DNA of 64,000 nt from Bacteroidales bacterium. GTDB taxonomy: Bacteria; Bacteroidota; Bacteroidia; Bacteroidales; JAQUTK01. The stretch is from NCBI GenBank assembly GCA_028709785.1, contig JAQUTK010000014.1, positions 1-64,000 on the forward strand, in the 5' to 3' direction. Positions 7,209 to 17,409 of this stretch are shown here, piece by piece. The notes beneath the pieces are model-generated. The model saw nothing but the letters and a program-made list of their open reading frames with translations, did no database searches and was not told the DNA's origin. Every line of letters begins with the position of its first letter. Within the stretch, counting starts at the first letter, position 1. The translations under genes and the position numbers were made by a program.

Positions 7209-9674
7209 TCAGTCAAATTCGACCACCGTCACCCCTGCCCCACCAAATTGAACATGTTCGTCTCTGAAGCTCTTCACACCCGAAGTCACTTTCAGATAAT
7301 CCCGAATCAATTGCTTCAGGATGCCTGTTCCCGTTCCATGTACAATACGTACCTGCGCTACTCCAACCTGAATAGCATCATCAATATAATAAGTCACAGC
7401 CTGCATTGCCTCATCACCACGCATTCCGCGAACATCAATCTCTTGTTTGAAATTCAGTTTCTTCGTATGCACCTGATCCATCGTGACATTTCCCACAAAA
7501 GAGACCTTCTGTGTCTCTTTCTTGAGCGCACGGTTGCTCACCTTTTCCAGTTTCTCCAGAGGAACCGTCGATTTAAGCATACCAAAAGCCACCAGCACAT
7601 TCTTTCCTGAGAGTTCCAAGATCTGCCCCAGCGAAGTCTGTCCCTTCAACCGCACCACATCTCCGACTTTATAGACCAAAGGTTGAAACTCGTTCTGCAA
7701 CGGCTTTTTCTCTTTCTGACGTTGTTGTTTCTCCTTTATCTTTCGCATCTTTCGCGCGATAGCATCTTCCTCCAGCAGATCGTCACTGAGCATCTCTTTC
7801 TTAAAATCTTCCAGCTTCCGACGGATATCCTTCGTTTTCTCTTTCTCCGCGCCCGCCTCTTTAATCTCACGGATCGTATTTTCAATGCGGGCATTTGCAT
7901 CTTTCAGCAAGGAGTCAGCCTGCTGTTTCGCCTCTTTGATAAGTACTTTCCGCTGCTTATCCAATGTCTGTAGTTCGCTCTCATACCCCTCAGTCAGTTC
8001 CTCGAGCTTTTTCTCTTTCTGACGGATGCTCTGCCGTTTTCCTTCCCAATAACGTTTATCACGGGCAATATCCTGCAAGTACTTATCCAGATCAATAAAA
8101 TCCTGTCCCACCTTATCGGTAGCAGACTGGATCACATCATCCGGCAAACCGATTTTACGAGCGATCTCAATTGCAAAGGAACTACCGGGATTACCAATAT
8201 TCAGTTGAAACAGCGGACGCATCTCATGTCGGTCATACAACATGGCACCATTGATAACACCTTCATGTCCCTCCGCAAAATGCTTCAGATTACGATAATG
8301 GGTCGTAATCACTCCATACGAATTATTTGCATATATCTTCTCCAGTACAGCCTCAGCGATAGCACCACCAATCTGCGGCTCGGTACCGGTACCAAACTCA
8401 TCAATCAGTATCAGGGTCTTCTCCTGACTATTCTTCAGAAAGAACTTCATGTTTTGCAGATGCGAACTGTAGGTACTCAAATCATTTTCGATGGACTGTT
8501 CATCGCCAATATCCACAAAAAGCCGTTCGAAGATACCCGCATGCGAACTCTCATGCATCGAGACAAGCAATCCGCATTGAAGCATATATTGCAGCAATCC
8601 GACCGTCTTCAGACAAACAGACTTACCACCGGCATTCGGACCCGATATGATCAGTATACGTTGTTTTTCATTGAGTGAAATATCCAGGGGAACCACCCGT
8701 TTATTCTGTTTTTTCAGAGACAAGAAAAGCAAGGGATGCATGGCCCGTCCCCAATCAACCATGGGTTTCTCTTCCAACGACGGACGGATACCTTCTGTTT
8801 CCAAAGCAAAAAGAGCCTTGGCTCGAATAAAATCAACCTCAGCAAGAAACAGATAGGAATAAATCACATCCGGAACAAAAGGGCGCAATGTATCAGCAAA
8901 AGCTGTCAGAATACGGATGACCTCTCTTTTCTCTTCAATCTCCAGTTCGCGGATACGATTATTCGCCTCTACCACCTCGGCCGGTTCGATATAAACCGTC
9001 TTTCCACTGGCAGACTCATCATGCACAATACCTTTGATCTTCCTTTTATAGGAAGGCGAAACCGGAATCACCAGTCTGCCGTCGCGCATTGTAGGGGTCA
9101 CATCACTCTCCACATACCCTTCGGCACGCGCTTTATTTAATATTGAAGAGAGATTGCGTGAAATACCGGAAGAAGTAGTAAGCAATTCGCGACGAATACG
9201 TGCCAGATCAGCAGAAGCATTATCCTTGACCTTTCCAAACTTATTCAGGATTCCATCAATAGCGGCAATTAATTCCGGAAAGACCATTACCTCTCCGGCG
9301 AGCCGGCGCAAAGCCGGATAAAGAGCAACCTCCTCCCCTTTCCTATTCAGAAACGCCAGTATCGCACGGATCGTATCCAGCGAACGGCGCAAGTCAAAAA
9401 GTTCATCTTCGGTAAGATACATTCCTTCCACGCGAATCCGTTTCAAAGCCGGACGCACATCAAAGAAATAACTGGCAGGAAAGGAATCTTCCTCTTGCAG
9501 CACGCGGACAAACTCTTCCGTCTGGAGCAACCACTCATTAATCTCCGCATACGAAGAAGAAAAAGAGATTTCATTTACTTTTTCCTCTCCCAAGGTACTC
9601 AGGCACTTCTCTCTAAGAAATCCCCTGATCTTATCAAAGCCTAGCTTCTGTTCAAAATGAGCCGGATATATCAC
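7209..9674 (-). CDS. mutS2: MutS2 family ATPase/endonuclease
   Basis: This 821-residue MutS2 homologue belongs to a family linked to suppression of homologous recombination and, in Firmicutes, to rescue of collided ribosomes. The core/lever domains cover about residues 1-300. The ATPase has Walker A GPNAGGKS at 345-352 and a Walker B-type LILIDEFGTGTE near 425. A long coiled coil lies at about 515-640, a KOW-like segment at 655-720, and a C-terminal Smr nuclease domain at about 745-821 with EIDVRGM and HGTGTG. There is no mismatch-binding domain, as expected for MutS2. The length is typical. It is transcribed toward the wHTH gene. Which role it plays in this organism is unknown. Confidence 0.95.
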   Translation of the reverse strand: MIYPAHFEQKLGFDKIRGFLREKCLSTLGEEKVNEISFSSSYAEINEWLLQTEEFVRVLQEEDSFPASYFFDVRPALKRIRVEGMYLTEDELFDLRRSLDTIRAILAFLNRKGEEVALYPALRRLAGEVMVFPELIAAIDGILNKFGKVKDNASADLARIRRELLTTSSGISRNLSSILNKARAEGYVESDVTPTMRDGRLVIPVSPSYKRKIKGIVHDESASGKTVYIEPAEVVEANNRIRELEIEEKREVIRILTAFADTLRPFVPDVIYSYLFLAEVDFIRAKALFALETEGIRPSLEEKPMVDWGRAMHPLLFLSLKKQNKRVVPLDISLNEKQRILIISGPNAGGKSVCLKTVGLLQYMLQCGLLVSMHESSHAGIFERLFVDIGDEQSIENDLSTYSSHLQNMKFFLKNSQEKTLILIDEFGTGTEPQIGGAIAEAVLEKIYANNSYGVITTHYRNLKHFAEGHEGVINGAMLYDRHEMRPLFQLNIGNPGSSFAIEIARKIGLPDDVIQSATDKVGQDFIDLDKYLQDIARDKRYWEGKRQSIRQKEKKLEELTEGYESELQTLDKQRKVLIKEAKQQADSLLKDANARIENTIREIKEAGAEKEKTKDIRRKLEDFKKEMLSDDLLEEDAIARKMRKIKEKQQRQKEKKPLQNEFQPLVYKVGDVVRLKGQTSLGQILELSGKNVLVAFGMLKSTVPLEKLEKVSNRALKKETQKVSFVGNVTMDQVHTKKLNFKQEIDVRGMRGDEAMQAVTYYIDDAIQVGVAQVRIVHGTGTGILKQLIRDYLKVTSGVKSFRDEHVQFGGAGVTVVEFD

Positions 9675-9725
9675 AGTCTTCAGTTATTTAGGCTGCAAAG
9701 ATAGAGATTTTTTATCGTCGGAAAG

Positions 9726-10754
9726 CTACTTCTTTTTATTAATCACTGTTTGCTGATTCTCCGCTACCAGCACCTTCGTGGTCGCTGTCGGCGTCAGAGT
9801 GGGCCAACCCTCCTCATCCATATACATCGGTTTGATATTGAGTAAGGAAGCACCTCCTGCCGAACGGGTATATGCATGGTAAACAATAAACGTGGTATCT
9901 CTTTCCGTAAAAAAGCCATTATGACCCCTTCCCGGTTCCTCGTAGTTTCCCTCCAAAAACATCGTTGAGTTACTTTCCACCCAGCTCTCCCCCTTCTTAT
10001 TCAGATAAGGACCTTTGATATCTTTCGAACGTCCCATCACCACATGATAGGTGCTTTCAATACCTGCGCAGCACTTTCCCTCTGAAGCAAAGATATAATA
10101 ATAGCCGTTCACCTTGATGACAAACACACCTTCGCCGAGATGATCGGTAAGCACGGTTATCTCCGGGTTTTCCGGATTCTTCAACATTCCGGTCTCCGCA
10201 TTCAGTTCAACCAGTCTTAATCCGGCTTTGTAAGAACCATAAAAGAGCCATACCCGTCCGTCAGAATCCACAAACAGGTTCGGATCAATACAATTAACCC
10301 CTTCTCCTCCATTTCTGAAATCAATCACCTTGCCGTGATCTACCCATTTATAGTTTGGATCTTTAGGATCGAGCGTTGTGTTGGTTGCATATCCAATGCT
10401 CGAATTAAAATCCATCCATGCCGACACAGAGTAATACATGTGAAACTTCCCGTCCCTGTAACTGATATCCGGTGCCCAGATACTGCCATCCTGTTTGGGA
10501 ATATCCTGTTTCCACCAAGCCAACGGTTGCGCAAACGCACTACCTGCCCGCGTCCAGTCGGTCCGGTTCGTTGACGTGATTATACTGACACCCCGTCCGG
10601 TGCCAAGTACATAATACGTATTTCCCTCCTTGATCATTACCGGGTCGTGCACACTATTGACCGGACGCTGAGGTCTCTGTCCCTGAGTGGTTGTCTGAGC
10701 CACTGAAATTGCGACAACCGTCATGGCTGTCAACGCAAACATCAATCGTTTCAT
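9726..10754 (-). CDS. GH43 arabinan endo-1,5-alpha-L-arabinosidase-like enzyme
   Basis: This secreted 342-residue five-bladed propeller hydrolase resembles GH43 endo-arabinanases. The signal peptide is residues 1-20. The three catalytic acids are in place: general base D37 (VHDPVM), pKa modulator D157 (NCIDPN) and acid E209 (GEGVFV). The SIWAPDIS segment also fits the subfamily. There is no accessory domain. It is the second gene of a pair with the double GH43 gene, 9 bp after that gene's stop, and probably acts with it on arabinan or a related arabinose- or galactose-containing polymer. Substrate assignment is by family resemblance only. Confidence 0.88.
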   Translation of the reverse strand: MKRLMFALTAMTVVAISVAQTTTQGQRPQRPVNSVHDPVMIKEGNTYYVLGTGRGVSIITSTNRTDWTRAGSAFAQPLAWWKQDIPKQDGSIWAPDISYRDGKFHMYYSVSAWMDFNSSIGYATNTTLDPKDPNYKWVDHGKVIDFRNGGEGVNCIDPNLFVDSDGRVWLFYGSYKAGLRLVELNAETGMLKNPENPEITVLTDHLGEGVFVIKVNGYYYIFASEGKCCAGIESTYHVVMGRSKDIKGPYLNKKGESWVESNSTMFLEGNYEEPGRGHNGFFTERDTTFIVYHAYTRSAGGASLLNIKPMYMDEEGWPTLTPTATTKVLVAENQQTVINKKK

Positions 10755-10763
10755 ACTATTAAT

Positions 10764-13148
10764 TTAATTTGTCTGGCTTTCAACAATCAAAACCTTGCAT
10801 ACTGAGGAGCGCCCATCATCGTACAAATCCTTACGGATATAGAGTCCCGCTTTAAGAGCAGAAAATGCATTTCCGGCATAAACGCCATCCAGTCTGTAAT
10901 AGTTCGAAGAGACAATCTCACCTTCCAGCGGAAGAACATTCGGTTGCTCACCGGTAATATGGTAACTCACTGGCTGAATACCGGAGCGAGACGGGCGAAC
11001 TGCCAGAATTGTATCAGCGCTAAACACCAACGAATCCATGCATACTTCTCTCGAATAGAGCGCACCATTGGGAATCGCAAAGCGATTATAAGCAATATAC
11101 CACTCATCTTTCTCCGGAATCTGAACAACCGAAGCTTGTCCCGGTGAAATGATACCCTTCGTCGCATCTCCTGATAGAATACTATATCCAACAGGCACCG
11201 TAATCGGACCGACAGGAGAATCAGACATTCCATATACCGTACGATACAGATTAGAGGAAGAAGTACCCCGCGACCAAACAAAATAATATTTCCCCTCGCG
11301 GAAAAAGACTTCCACACCTTCTTTAAAAGCGCCGGCGGAGGGAGTAATCACCTGCGTCGAACCCTCTTTGAGTGAAACCATATCCTCATTCAGTTCGGCG
11401 ACTGCCAGATAGCGTTGCCCCCAATAGATATAACTCTTACCAGAGAGTGGATCTGTAAATACATCCGGATAAAGCGGAGCACCTGTAGTTACAGAAGAAG
11501 GATTGATTGTGATCAATGGCGAACCGGAATCCACAAAAGGGCCCTTCGGACTATTACTTACTGCCACTCCAATCTTTTTGTCTGCACAATAATAAAAGTA
11601 ATATTTATACTCGCCATTCACACGCTTCTCCACAACAGAAGGAGCCCAGGCATACGACTCTGCCCAGGAAACATCAGCCAGATCCAAGGCCGTTCCCTCC
11701 TCCGCCCAGTTCAACATATCTGTGGAAGAAAACACCTTAAAAGCCGTACTTGCACCATCTGCAATACCGTCTGTTGTCGGATACATGTAATATTTGCCAT
11801 CCGAATGAGACAGCATCAGTTCAGGCTCTGCATAGTTTCCATTAATCACTGGATTATTTGCCAACTCAGCAGTTACGGTATACGTCTTGGAAGCCTGTCC
11901 ATCCATTGAAACCGTATAGCTCACACTACCCAGAGTGAAGTTCTGAGGTCCTGAAGGTGAGATCGTCATCACGGAGTCATTCCATGAATAAAACTGTGGA
12001 TCCAATGCCCCAACATCAGCACCCGATGTCAAAGGCAAGAAAATCGTACGACTGGTATTATCAATCTTCATTGCTTTCTGATTGATATACGGATTGCGCG
12101 CACCTCTCAGGGAAACAAAAGAAGCCCCCCATTTCTGTAGCAATGCCCCCTCTTCCGACATTGTAATCGGGATGACCGTACCATGTCGCGGAGTAAAGTC
12201 CATCGAGATATCTTTTACCACGGAGAAGTTCGTCAGGTCTGTAGAGGAACAAAACTCATAATAACCGGAACCATACACGTCATACATCAGAATATAGGTA
12301 TCAGAGTCTATGAGTTGAAAGACAGCCGGACCTTCCACGCCGCTTGCATTCTGATCAAGATATTGATTGTTTAGCGTCCACGGACCGGTTGCCGATGTTG
12401 AAGTCACCTTCTTAATCCCTTTGGGAGTCTCATCTTCACCTTCCGTCTTGAAAAACAGATGATAGGTACCATCCTTAAACACCATATTGCCATCAATCGT
12501 CGGTTTACCTCTGTCATAGAGCACTTTGGGTTCGCTGATATAAGTAAAGTCCTTATTTGCATACGCATAATAGATGATATCTCGATCCGGAGTGGGCTGT
12601 CTCATGGAGAAATAAAGCATATATTTCTGAGCTACCGGATCATAGATCGTCTCAGGAGCCCACACCCGAAGTACATCGCTATACTTGGCAAATGTTGTTG
12701 AGATATTAATCGCCGAAGCAGTCCAGTTGACCAGATCCGTTGATTTCAGCATCACCAAGCCACGATTGGACGACCATCCATCCGAAGACTTCATATCCGT
12801 CACCACCATATAAAATGTCTTGCCATCCTGAGCCCGGAGGATATGCGGATCACGCACCGCCCTCTTCTCCGCTATCTTGTCGGAAGGAATCACCGGATTG
12901 CCACCATTCAACGTAAAATAATGAAGTCCATCACGGCTGATTGCAAAATGAATCTGTTCCTGTGATTGAGCATTGCCGGTAAAATAGACAAAGAGATACC
13001 CTTTCATGGGCTCATCCACAGCGGCAATAGTCTTTGCAGGAGTTAATCGTTGAGCAGGGATACTCGTTACAGCCTGTCCATTGGTAGCACTCCACACCAG
13101 AGAGAGCACTGATGCTGCGAACACTCGCAACCAAGTAGTTGTTTTCAT
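10764..13148 (-). CDS. Tandem-domain GH43-type glycosidase
   Basis: This is a 794-residue secreted protein with two GH43-like propellers. I start it at MKTTTWLRVF (13148), which gives a good signal peptide (to about residue 24); the longer frame to 13229 begins with non-signal residues. The first propeller (about 35-340) has RDPHILRAQDGKTFY, TIDGNMVF and GVEGPAVF, an intact catalytic triad. A small beta-domain follows at about 340-420. The second propeller (about 425-760) has NYAEPELML where the general base should be Asp, then YPDVFTDP and EGVEVFF. The Asp-to-Glu change may weaken or abolish activity in that half. It is first in a pair with the smaller GH43 gene downstream. Confidence 0.85.
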   Translation of the reverse strand: MKTTTWLRVFAASVLSLVWSATNGQAVTSIPAQRLTPAKTIAAVDEPMKGYLFVYFTGNAQSQEQIHFAISRDGLHYFTLNGGNPVIPSDKIAEKRAVRDPHILRAQDGKTFYMVVTDMKSSDGWSSNRGLVMLKSTDLVNWTASAINISTTFAKYSDVLRVWAPETIYDPVAQKYMLYFSMRQPTPDRDIIYYAYANKDFTYISEPKVLYDRGKPTIDGNMVFKDGTYHLFFKTEGEDETPKGIKKVTSTSATGPWTLNNQYLDQNASGVEGPAVFQLIDSDTYILMYDVYGSGYYEFCSSTDLTNFSVVKDISMDFTPRHGTVIPITMSEEGALLQKWGASFVSLRGARNPYINQKAMKIDNTSRTIFLPLTSGADVGALDPQFYSWNDSVMTISPSGPQNFTLGSVSYTVSMDGQASKTYTVTAELANNPVINGNYAEPELMLSHSDGKYYMYPTTDGIADGASTAFKVFSSTDMLNWAEEGTALDLADVSWAESYAWAPSVVEKRVNGEYKYYFYYCADKKIGVAVSNSPKGPFVDSGSPLITINPSSVTTGAPLYPDVFTDPLSGKSYIYWGQRYLAVAELNEDMVSLKEGSTQVITPSAGAFKEGVEVFFREGKYYFVWSRGTSSSNLYRTVYGMSDSPVGPITVPVGYSILSGDATKGIISPGQASVVQIPEKDEWYIAYNRFAIPNGALYSREVCMDSLVFSADTILAVRPSRSGIQPVSYHITGEQPNVLPLEGEIVSSNYYRLDGVYAGNAFSALKAGLYIRKDLYDDGRSSVCKVLIVESQTN

Positions 13149-13269
13149 GTTATTCCATTTTAGTTTACAATCACATCCATTGCCACAGTCGAAAATAAAT
13201 GCGGGAGAGTAGTGGTGCAAAAATAACACTTATTCTGTAATTACATAAGATTCAGACAAATTAAATACA

Positions 13270-14511
13270 TTACTCCTTCCAGTAGTAGGTACGGATGATT
13301 GGGTTGGCATCATCAGGCAATGGCTCGAAGAGGCGCTGAAATTTGCCTTCCTGATCCTTCAGCTTAGCTTCTACTCCGTCAGTAAAATAGCTTTTGTATA
13401 TCTCTTCATCGTTCTTTAGGTCTTCAACGTTGAGACTATAAATATCTTCCACCCGATAAATAGGGATTAAAACATTCGGACCGCCATCCAGGTCGTTTAT
13501 AATATAATTGGTATGATATGTCACGCTTCCATCTTTCAAGTCACAGACTACCCAATAACAGTACTTCATATTCTCCTTCGGTTTTGTATGAAAAGTCAGA
13601 GCTTCTTCAAAAGAAGGATAGTATCTTACCGATAAGAGTAGTTTATTCTTGCAGAGATATATTCGGAGAATTAAGGGTTGAAGGAGATCCTTGAAATTTT
13701 TTGAATAACAATCTTCAGGCGAATATTTATTTTCAGGTATTATCCGGCATAAAGGCTTTGCTTCTTTACCTCTTGCCATCATAACTGTATCATAAAAAAC
13801 GCTCCAAGTGTAACATGCATCATTTGAAATAAAACGTACGGGATCAGTCCCTTCATGCTCGCAAAAACCCTCTTTTCTATATTTGTCATATAAATCTATC
13901 CAAATCTTGTTGTTATTATCTATTACCTCTTCATAATTCGTCAGGCTCTGATTGGCACGTTCATCAACAATTTCTATTATGGGATTGAGAGAAGGTGTAA
14001 AATACGCCACGTGATTATAAACCAACGTAGGACGGAAGTCCCAGAATCCTCCTGTTAGTTTTTTTACAAATTTGCCGTTCTCGTCATAAACTTGCGTGCA
14101 GTTGTTTGACTCGACATATATCCAACATGTAACAGGATCGACTTTAATACTACTATAATCATCATACAACCACGGATATTCCTCAGGCCCTTTTCCTTTC
14201 CGACCTATCTGATGTAAAAACTTCCCGTTTTTATCAAAGCAAAGCAGTCTCTCTTCATTGATAATAGTATAGTAACGATCACCATACCGGACAGCATCTT
14301 TTGTCAATGTCTCCTTCGTTGTTTCCAACGCCACATAACTCACGCTATCCGCTAATTCAGATAGCAGCAGTGGTTCAACTTTGGACGGAGGCGCATTCAG
14401 ATGAAAGGTGACAAGTTGTCCATCACCGGTAGTTCCCGAATCATTTCCTTTGTTTTGTACATTTGTACACCCTACCAATAATGGAAGCAAAGCGAAGATT
14501 AATTTTCTCAT
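13270..14511 (-). CDS. 6-bladed beta-propeller lipoprotein, copy A
   Basis: This 413-residue lipoprotein (lipobox LLVGC, Cys15) is of the 6-bladed beta-propeller family common in Bacteroidetes (DUF5128 type). Its function is unknown. Residues about 30-125 (HLNAPPSKVEPLLLSELADS onward, through LLCFDKNGKFLHQIGRKGKG) and the last ~90 residues closely match copy B at 20369-21652, while the middle is strongly diverged. It is the last gene of the four-gene cluster, 8 bp after MG2 copy A. It is probably exposed on the periplasmic or outer face of the outer membrane and may partner the MG2 proteins (inference from linkage and shared duplication). Confidence 0.8.
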   Translation of the reverse strand: MRKLIFALLPLLVGCTNVQNKGNDSGTTGDGQLVTFHLNAPPSKVEPLLLSELADSVSYVALETTKETLTKDAVRYGDRYYTIINEERLLCFDKNGKFLHQIGRKGKGPEEYPWLYDDYSSIKVDPVTCWIYVESNNCTQVYDENGKFVKKLTGGFWDFRPTLVYNHVAYFTPSLNPIIEIVDERANQSLTNYEEVIDNNNKIWIDLYDKYRKEGFCEHEGTDPVRFISNDACYTWSVFYDTVMMARGKEAKPLCRIIPENKYSPEDCYSKNFKDLLQPLILRIYLCKNKLLLSVRYYPSFEEALTFHTKPKENMKYCYWVVCDLKDGSVTYHTNYIINDLDGGPNVLIPIYRVEDIYSLNVEDLKNDEEIYKSYFTDGVEAKLKDQEGKFQRLFEPLPDDANPIIRTYYWKE

Positions 14512-14519
14512 TTGTTATC

Positions 14520-17381
14520 TTATTTGATCCGAATGTCCTGTCTGAATGTACCGATATGTCCGTTGAGATCAGTGCCTTCTATCTCCAGCTGCAGGTTCCC
14601 CTTCATATAGGCACCTACCGGGAAGGAGACTTCCACTTCGCGTTCACCATTAGTTAGCAAAGCAGGATTCCAGTAATAGACGTGCTTTCCGTCGTAGTTG
14701 ATCTGATCAATCTGATCTTTCGGATAGTATTTTGGCACATAAAAGTTTTTGGGTATGGAGCCACCGAGCAGTTCTGTGTAGTAGGTACTTAGATCTGTCC
14801 TGTCCCGCGCACCTCTTCCTGATTTCGTTGTGATAATAATGACGGAGGCTATTGGACGACCGTCATTATCAAGTACAAGTGTCTGAATAGGGCTAATTGT
14901 GTCCAGCTCATTATTGTTATAATTAAAAAGATTATCTCTTGTTGTTAAAACTTCTATTCCTCTGACTTCCTTTCCGGGTATTTTCTTCAGTATATTTTCA
15001 AGCCTTGCCATCTTTCCATACTCGGAATCATCGGCATTTACTGTGCCAATGGTTGATATGGGGTCACCAACAAGATTTGGTGTTGCAACACCAAAGTACT
15101 GTTTTCCCTTTAGGCTTTTTACATTGCCCACAAAGTCACTCACTACCGCATCGTTGGATGCGGAAGTAGTACTACTATTCCTATTGATAATCTCCGCGTC
15201 AATCTGAAAGTAAACAGGTCTACCGTTGATATTGTAGTTATCAAATTCCTTGAAGAAAGAACTTCCATCTGTATTTAACTGTGTGCTGTTGTCTTTCTTA
15301 AACCCGGGAATCTCCGCTTTGAGAATATCGATCACATTGGCATAGGCATCGTATCGTCCGATCTGTACTGAGTCGATCACGATATCTGCCACTCCGCTAC
15401 CGCTTTTGTTGTATGAGTTCTTGATAACCTTTCGTTCGGTTACGGTGACTTCTCTAAGCAGATGAATCCCTTTTTGTTTGCGAAGACTGTCCAGATAAGC
15501 ATTGTCTTCCTCCTTTTTCTCTTCATAACCAAACATCAGGGAATCAACCTCTTCCGATTCATAGAGGTAATCTTCAAGAGGTACAATGGGGAATTTGGGC
15601 TTTTCATATATGCTATCCAGTTTTATGCCGAGTCCCAGATTCCTTTTATTCTTTGTCTTCTCAATATTGATTCTGGCAAACGAGGTCTCCCTGATATCCA
15701 GATTCTCAAAAGCGAACCGCCCGTTCTTATCCGTTTTGGTATCTTTGGCAATCGTCTTTCCTCCCTGCACAAACAAAGAGATCCTTCTTCCTACAATTGG
15801 TTTTAAGAGGAGGTTGACAACACTTCCTGAGACCGTGAAGGAAGTGTCGGGCCGATGTGTGAAACTCTTTCTAGTGACATCATTCCAGTTGTAACCTCTC
15901 CATCCGTGCGTGAGCAGGAGCAGATCGAGTTGCTTGCAGATGCTGTCATAGGGATTATTGAAGTAATATCCCGGTGTTTCTATGAAACCATTCAGATCGG
16001 AAGAGAGGAGCATCTCTGATCGGAAAGTCTTCTGAATGGAATCTACCGGCACCCGGTTCTTGTTGGTGACGCTCACAGCAAAGGATCCGGCAACAGACTG
16101 TCCGCTGAGCTGCGGACGGATCTTCAGGGTCATCATCTGATCGGTGTCGGACTTGATCTCCCAGTTTGCTTTAACATCAAACTTCAGTTCGTCTTTCCTG
16201 TCAATGTATACCAGCCGTTCGCAGAGTGGCTGTCCGTTGGCAGTGAAGAGGGTGAGCCGATTGATGCCGGACTTCAGGTTCTCTTTGGGAATTCTCAGTA
16301 GGACGCGGGACTTGTTCATCCGGATGTTATATGCCTCTCTGGTGGGCAGTCCGCGGGATTCGGCAAGGAGGGTAAACTGTGTTTGGTTGGAGACAACTCC
16401 CGTAGAACCATTGACTGCAACAACCAGTGTATCAGAAGTTGGTTTGGATACAACCATGAGTGTGACTCCTTCCTTTTCGACAGCAGGCAGAGGGATGAGC
16501 TGGTCGTTAAACAGACGGGCGGAGTACTGTTTACCTGTGTCCGGTAGCAACACGAACGATCCCATTCCTTTGTGTTCGGAGGTAAAGGAAACAATATCGT
16601 TTCCTTTCTGATCGACAATAGTACCCTCTACGGCAACGCTTCTTCCATCGGGAAACAGTGCTTTGTATGCCACCCGGTTGGGTACCCCTGCAATCAGTTT
16701 GCCTCCTTCGGGCAGGAACTGCACATCCAGTTCCAACTCCCGGTTAGCTTTCTTCTGTGCTTCCAGCAATTTCTCTTCTTCTGCTTTCTGTTTGCGTTTC
16801 TGAAATTGTCCCTGTGTGATAAAGACCTCTTTATTGGACGCATTGGTTATAAATACGAACCTTTTGTTTTCCTGTTCCTTGTCTTTGTCTCCCCAGATCG
16901 GAATGATCTTCTCGAAACAGACGGAGTCGCCGAAGTTCTTCTGCCAACGGGTATAGGCACGGATGCGGTAGATTCCTTTGTCCTGAATGGCTTTGGTGAG
17001 CACAAACTGTCCGTTGGCACTTCCTCCTTTGAGTGTGTATTGTGCGCTTTGGGTCACCCTGTTTGCTTCATTGATCAGATCGACATAGACCAGCTGACTC
17101 TTTTCGGTGGGCAGGAGTGTTCCTGCCTGCATGACCCATACCTTGTACCAGATGGTGTCATAGAGGTTATAGATGGGACGGTCCATTTGAATATAGATCT
17201 TCTCGGGATAGTTGTCCCTCATCAGAGAGGCCATGGCGGTGATCCGCTGACCCAGAGTTATTTGGTTGTTTCCTGTTTCAGTATTCTCGGGTAAAGTTTT
17301 GCTTCGTCCATTGATGGTTGTCAGGACTAAAGTAATCAACATCAGTGTGCTTAGTAACTTCTTACGGCTTAAATCTTTCAT
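14520..17381 (-). CDS. MG2/plug-domain surface protein, copy A
   Basis: This 953-residue exported protein has a signal peptide (about 1-27) and then an alpha-2-macroglobulin-type MG2 beta-sandwich. The MG2 domain starts near residue 55 at YPEKIYIQMDRPIYNLYDTI, and more beta-sandwich domains follow. A carboxypeptidase-regulatory-like segment lies near 525-575 (FTVSGSVVNLLLKPIVGRRI). A TonB-receptor plug-like region comes later (YDAYANVIDILKAEIPGFKK; IIITTKSGRGARDRT). No C-terminal beta-barrel follows, so it cannot be a normal TonB-dependent transporter. Its sequence is nearly identical to copy B except for a variable stretch around residues 720-800. It sits 28 bp after copy B and 8 bp before propeller A. 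Function unknown. Confidence 0.8.
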   Translation of the reverse strand: MKDLSRKKLLSTLMLITLVLTTINGRSKTLPENTETGNNQITLGQRITAMASLMRDNYPEKIYIQMDRPIYNLYDTIWYKVWVMQAGTLLPTEKSQLVYVDLINEANRVTQSAQYTLKGGSANGQFVLTKAIQDKGIYRIRAYTRWQKNFGDSVCFEKIIPIWGDKDKEQENKRFVFITNASNKEVFITQGQFQKRKQKAEEEKLLEAQKKANRELELDVQFLPEGGKLIAGVPNRVAYKALFPDGRSVAVEGTIVDQKGNDIVSFTSEHKGMGSFVLLPDTGKQYSARLFNDQLIPLPAVEKEGVTLMVVSKPTSDTLVVAVNGSTGVVSNQTQFTLLAESRGLPTREAYNIRMNKSRVLLRIPKENLKSGINRLTLFTANGQPLCERLVYIDRKDELKFDVKANWEIKSDTDQMMTLKIRPQLSGQSVAGSFAVSVTNKNRVPVDSIQKTFRSEMLLSSDLNGFIETPGYYFNNPYDSICKQLDLLLLTHGWRGYNWNDVTRKSFTHRPDTSFTVSGSVVNLLLKPIVGRRISLFVQGGKTIAKDTKTDKNGRFAFENLDIRETSFARINIEKTKNKRNLGLGIKLDSIYEKPKFPIVPLEDYLYESEEVDSLMFGYEEKKEEDNAYLDSLRKQKGIHLLREVTVTERKVIKNSYNKSGSGVADIVIDSVQIGRYDAYANVIDILKAEIPGFKKDNSTQLNTDGSSFFKEFDNYNINGRPVYFQIDAEIINRNSSTTSASNDAVVSDFVGNVKSLKGKQYFGVATPNLVGDPISTIGTVNADDSEYGKMARLENILKKIPGKEVRGIEVLTTRDNLFNYNNNELDTISPIQTLVLDNDGRPIASVIIITTKSGRGARDRTDLSTYYTELLGGSIPKNFYVPKYYPKDQIDQINYDGKHVYYWNPALLTNGEREVEVSFPVGAYMKGNLQLEIEGTDLNGHIGTFRQDIRIK
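16534..17204 (-). repeat. Identical tract shared by the two MG2 genes (copy A)
   Basis: By direct comparison these 671 bp match 19496-20166 without a mismatch at a constant offset of 2962. Differences begin at 16533 on one side and 17205 on the other. This is the 5' part of the coding sequence. Confidence 0.85.
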
Positions 17382-17409
17382 GATAGCTTGATATTATATT
17401 CTTTATTAC

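Noticed and set aside
8205-8678. 157-codon plus-strand open frame
   Set aside because: Antisense to the conserved ATPase part of mutS2, with no independent support.
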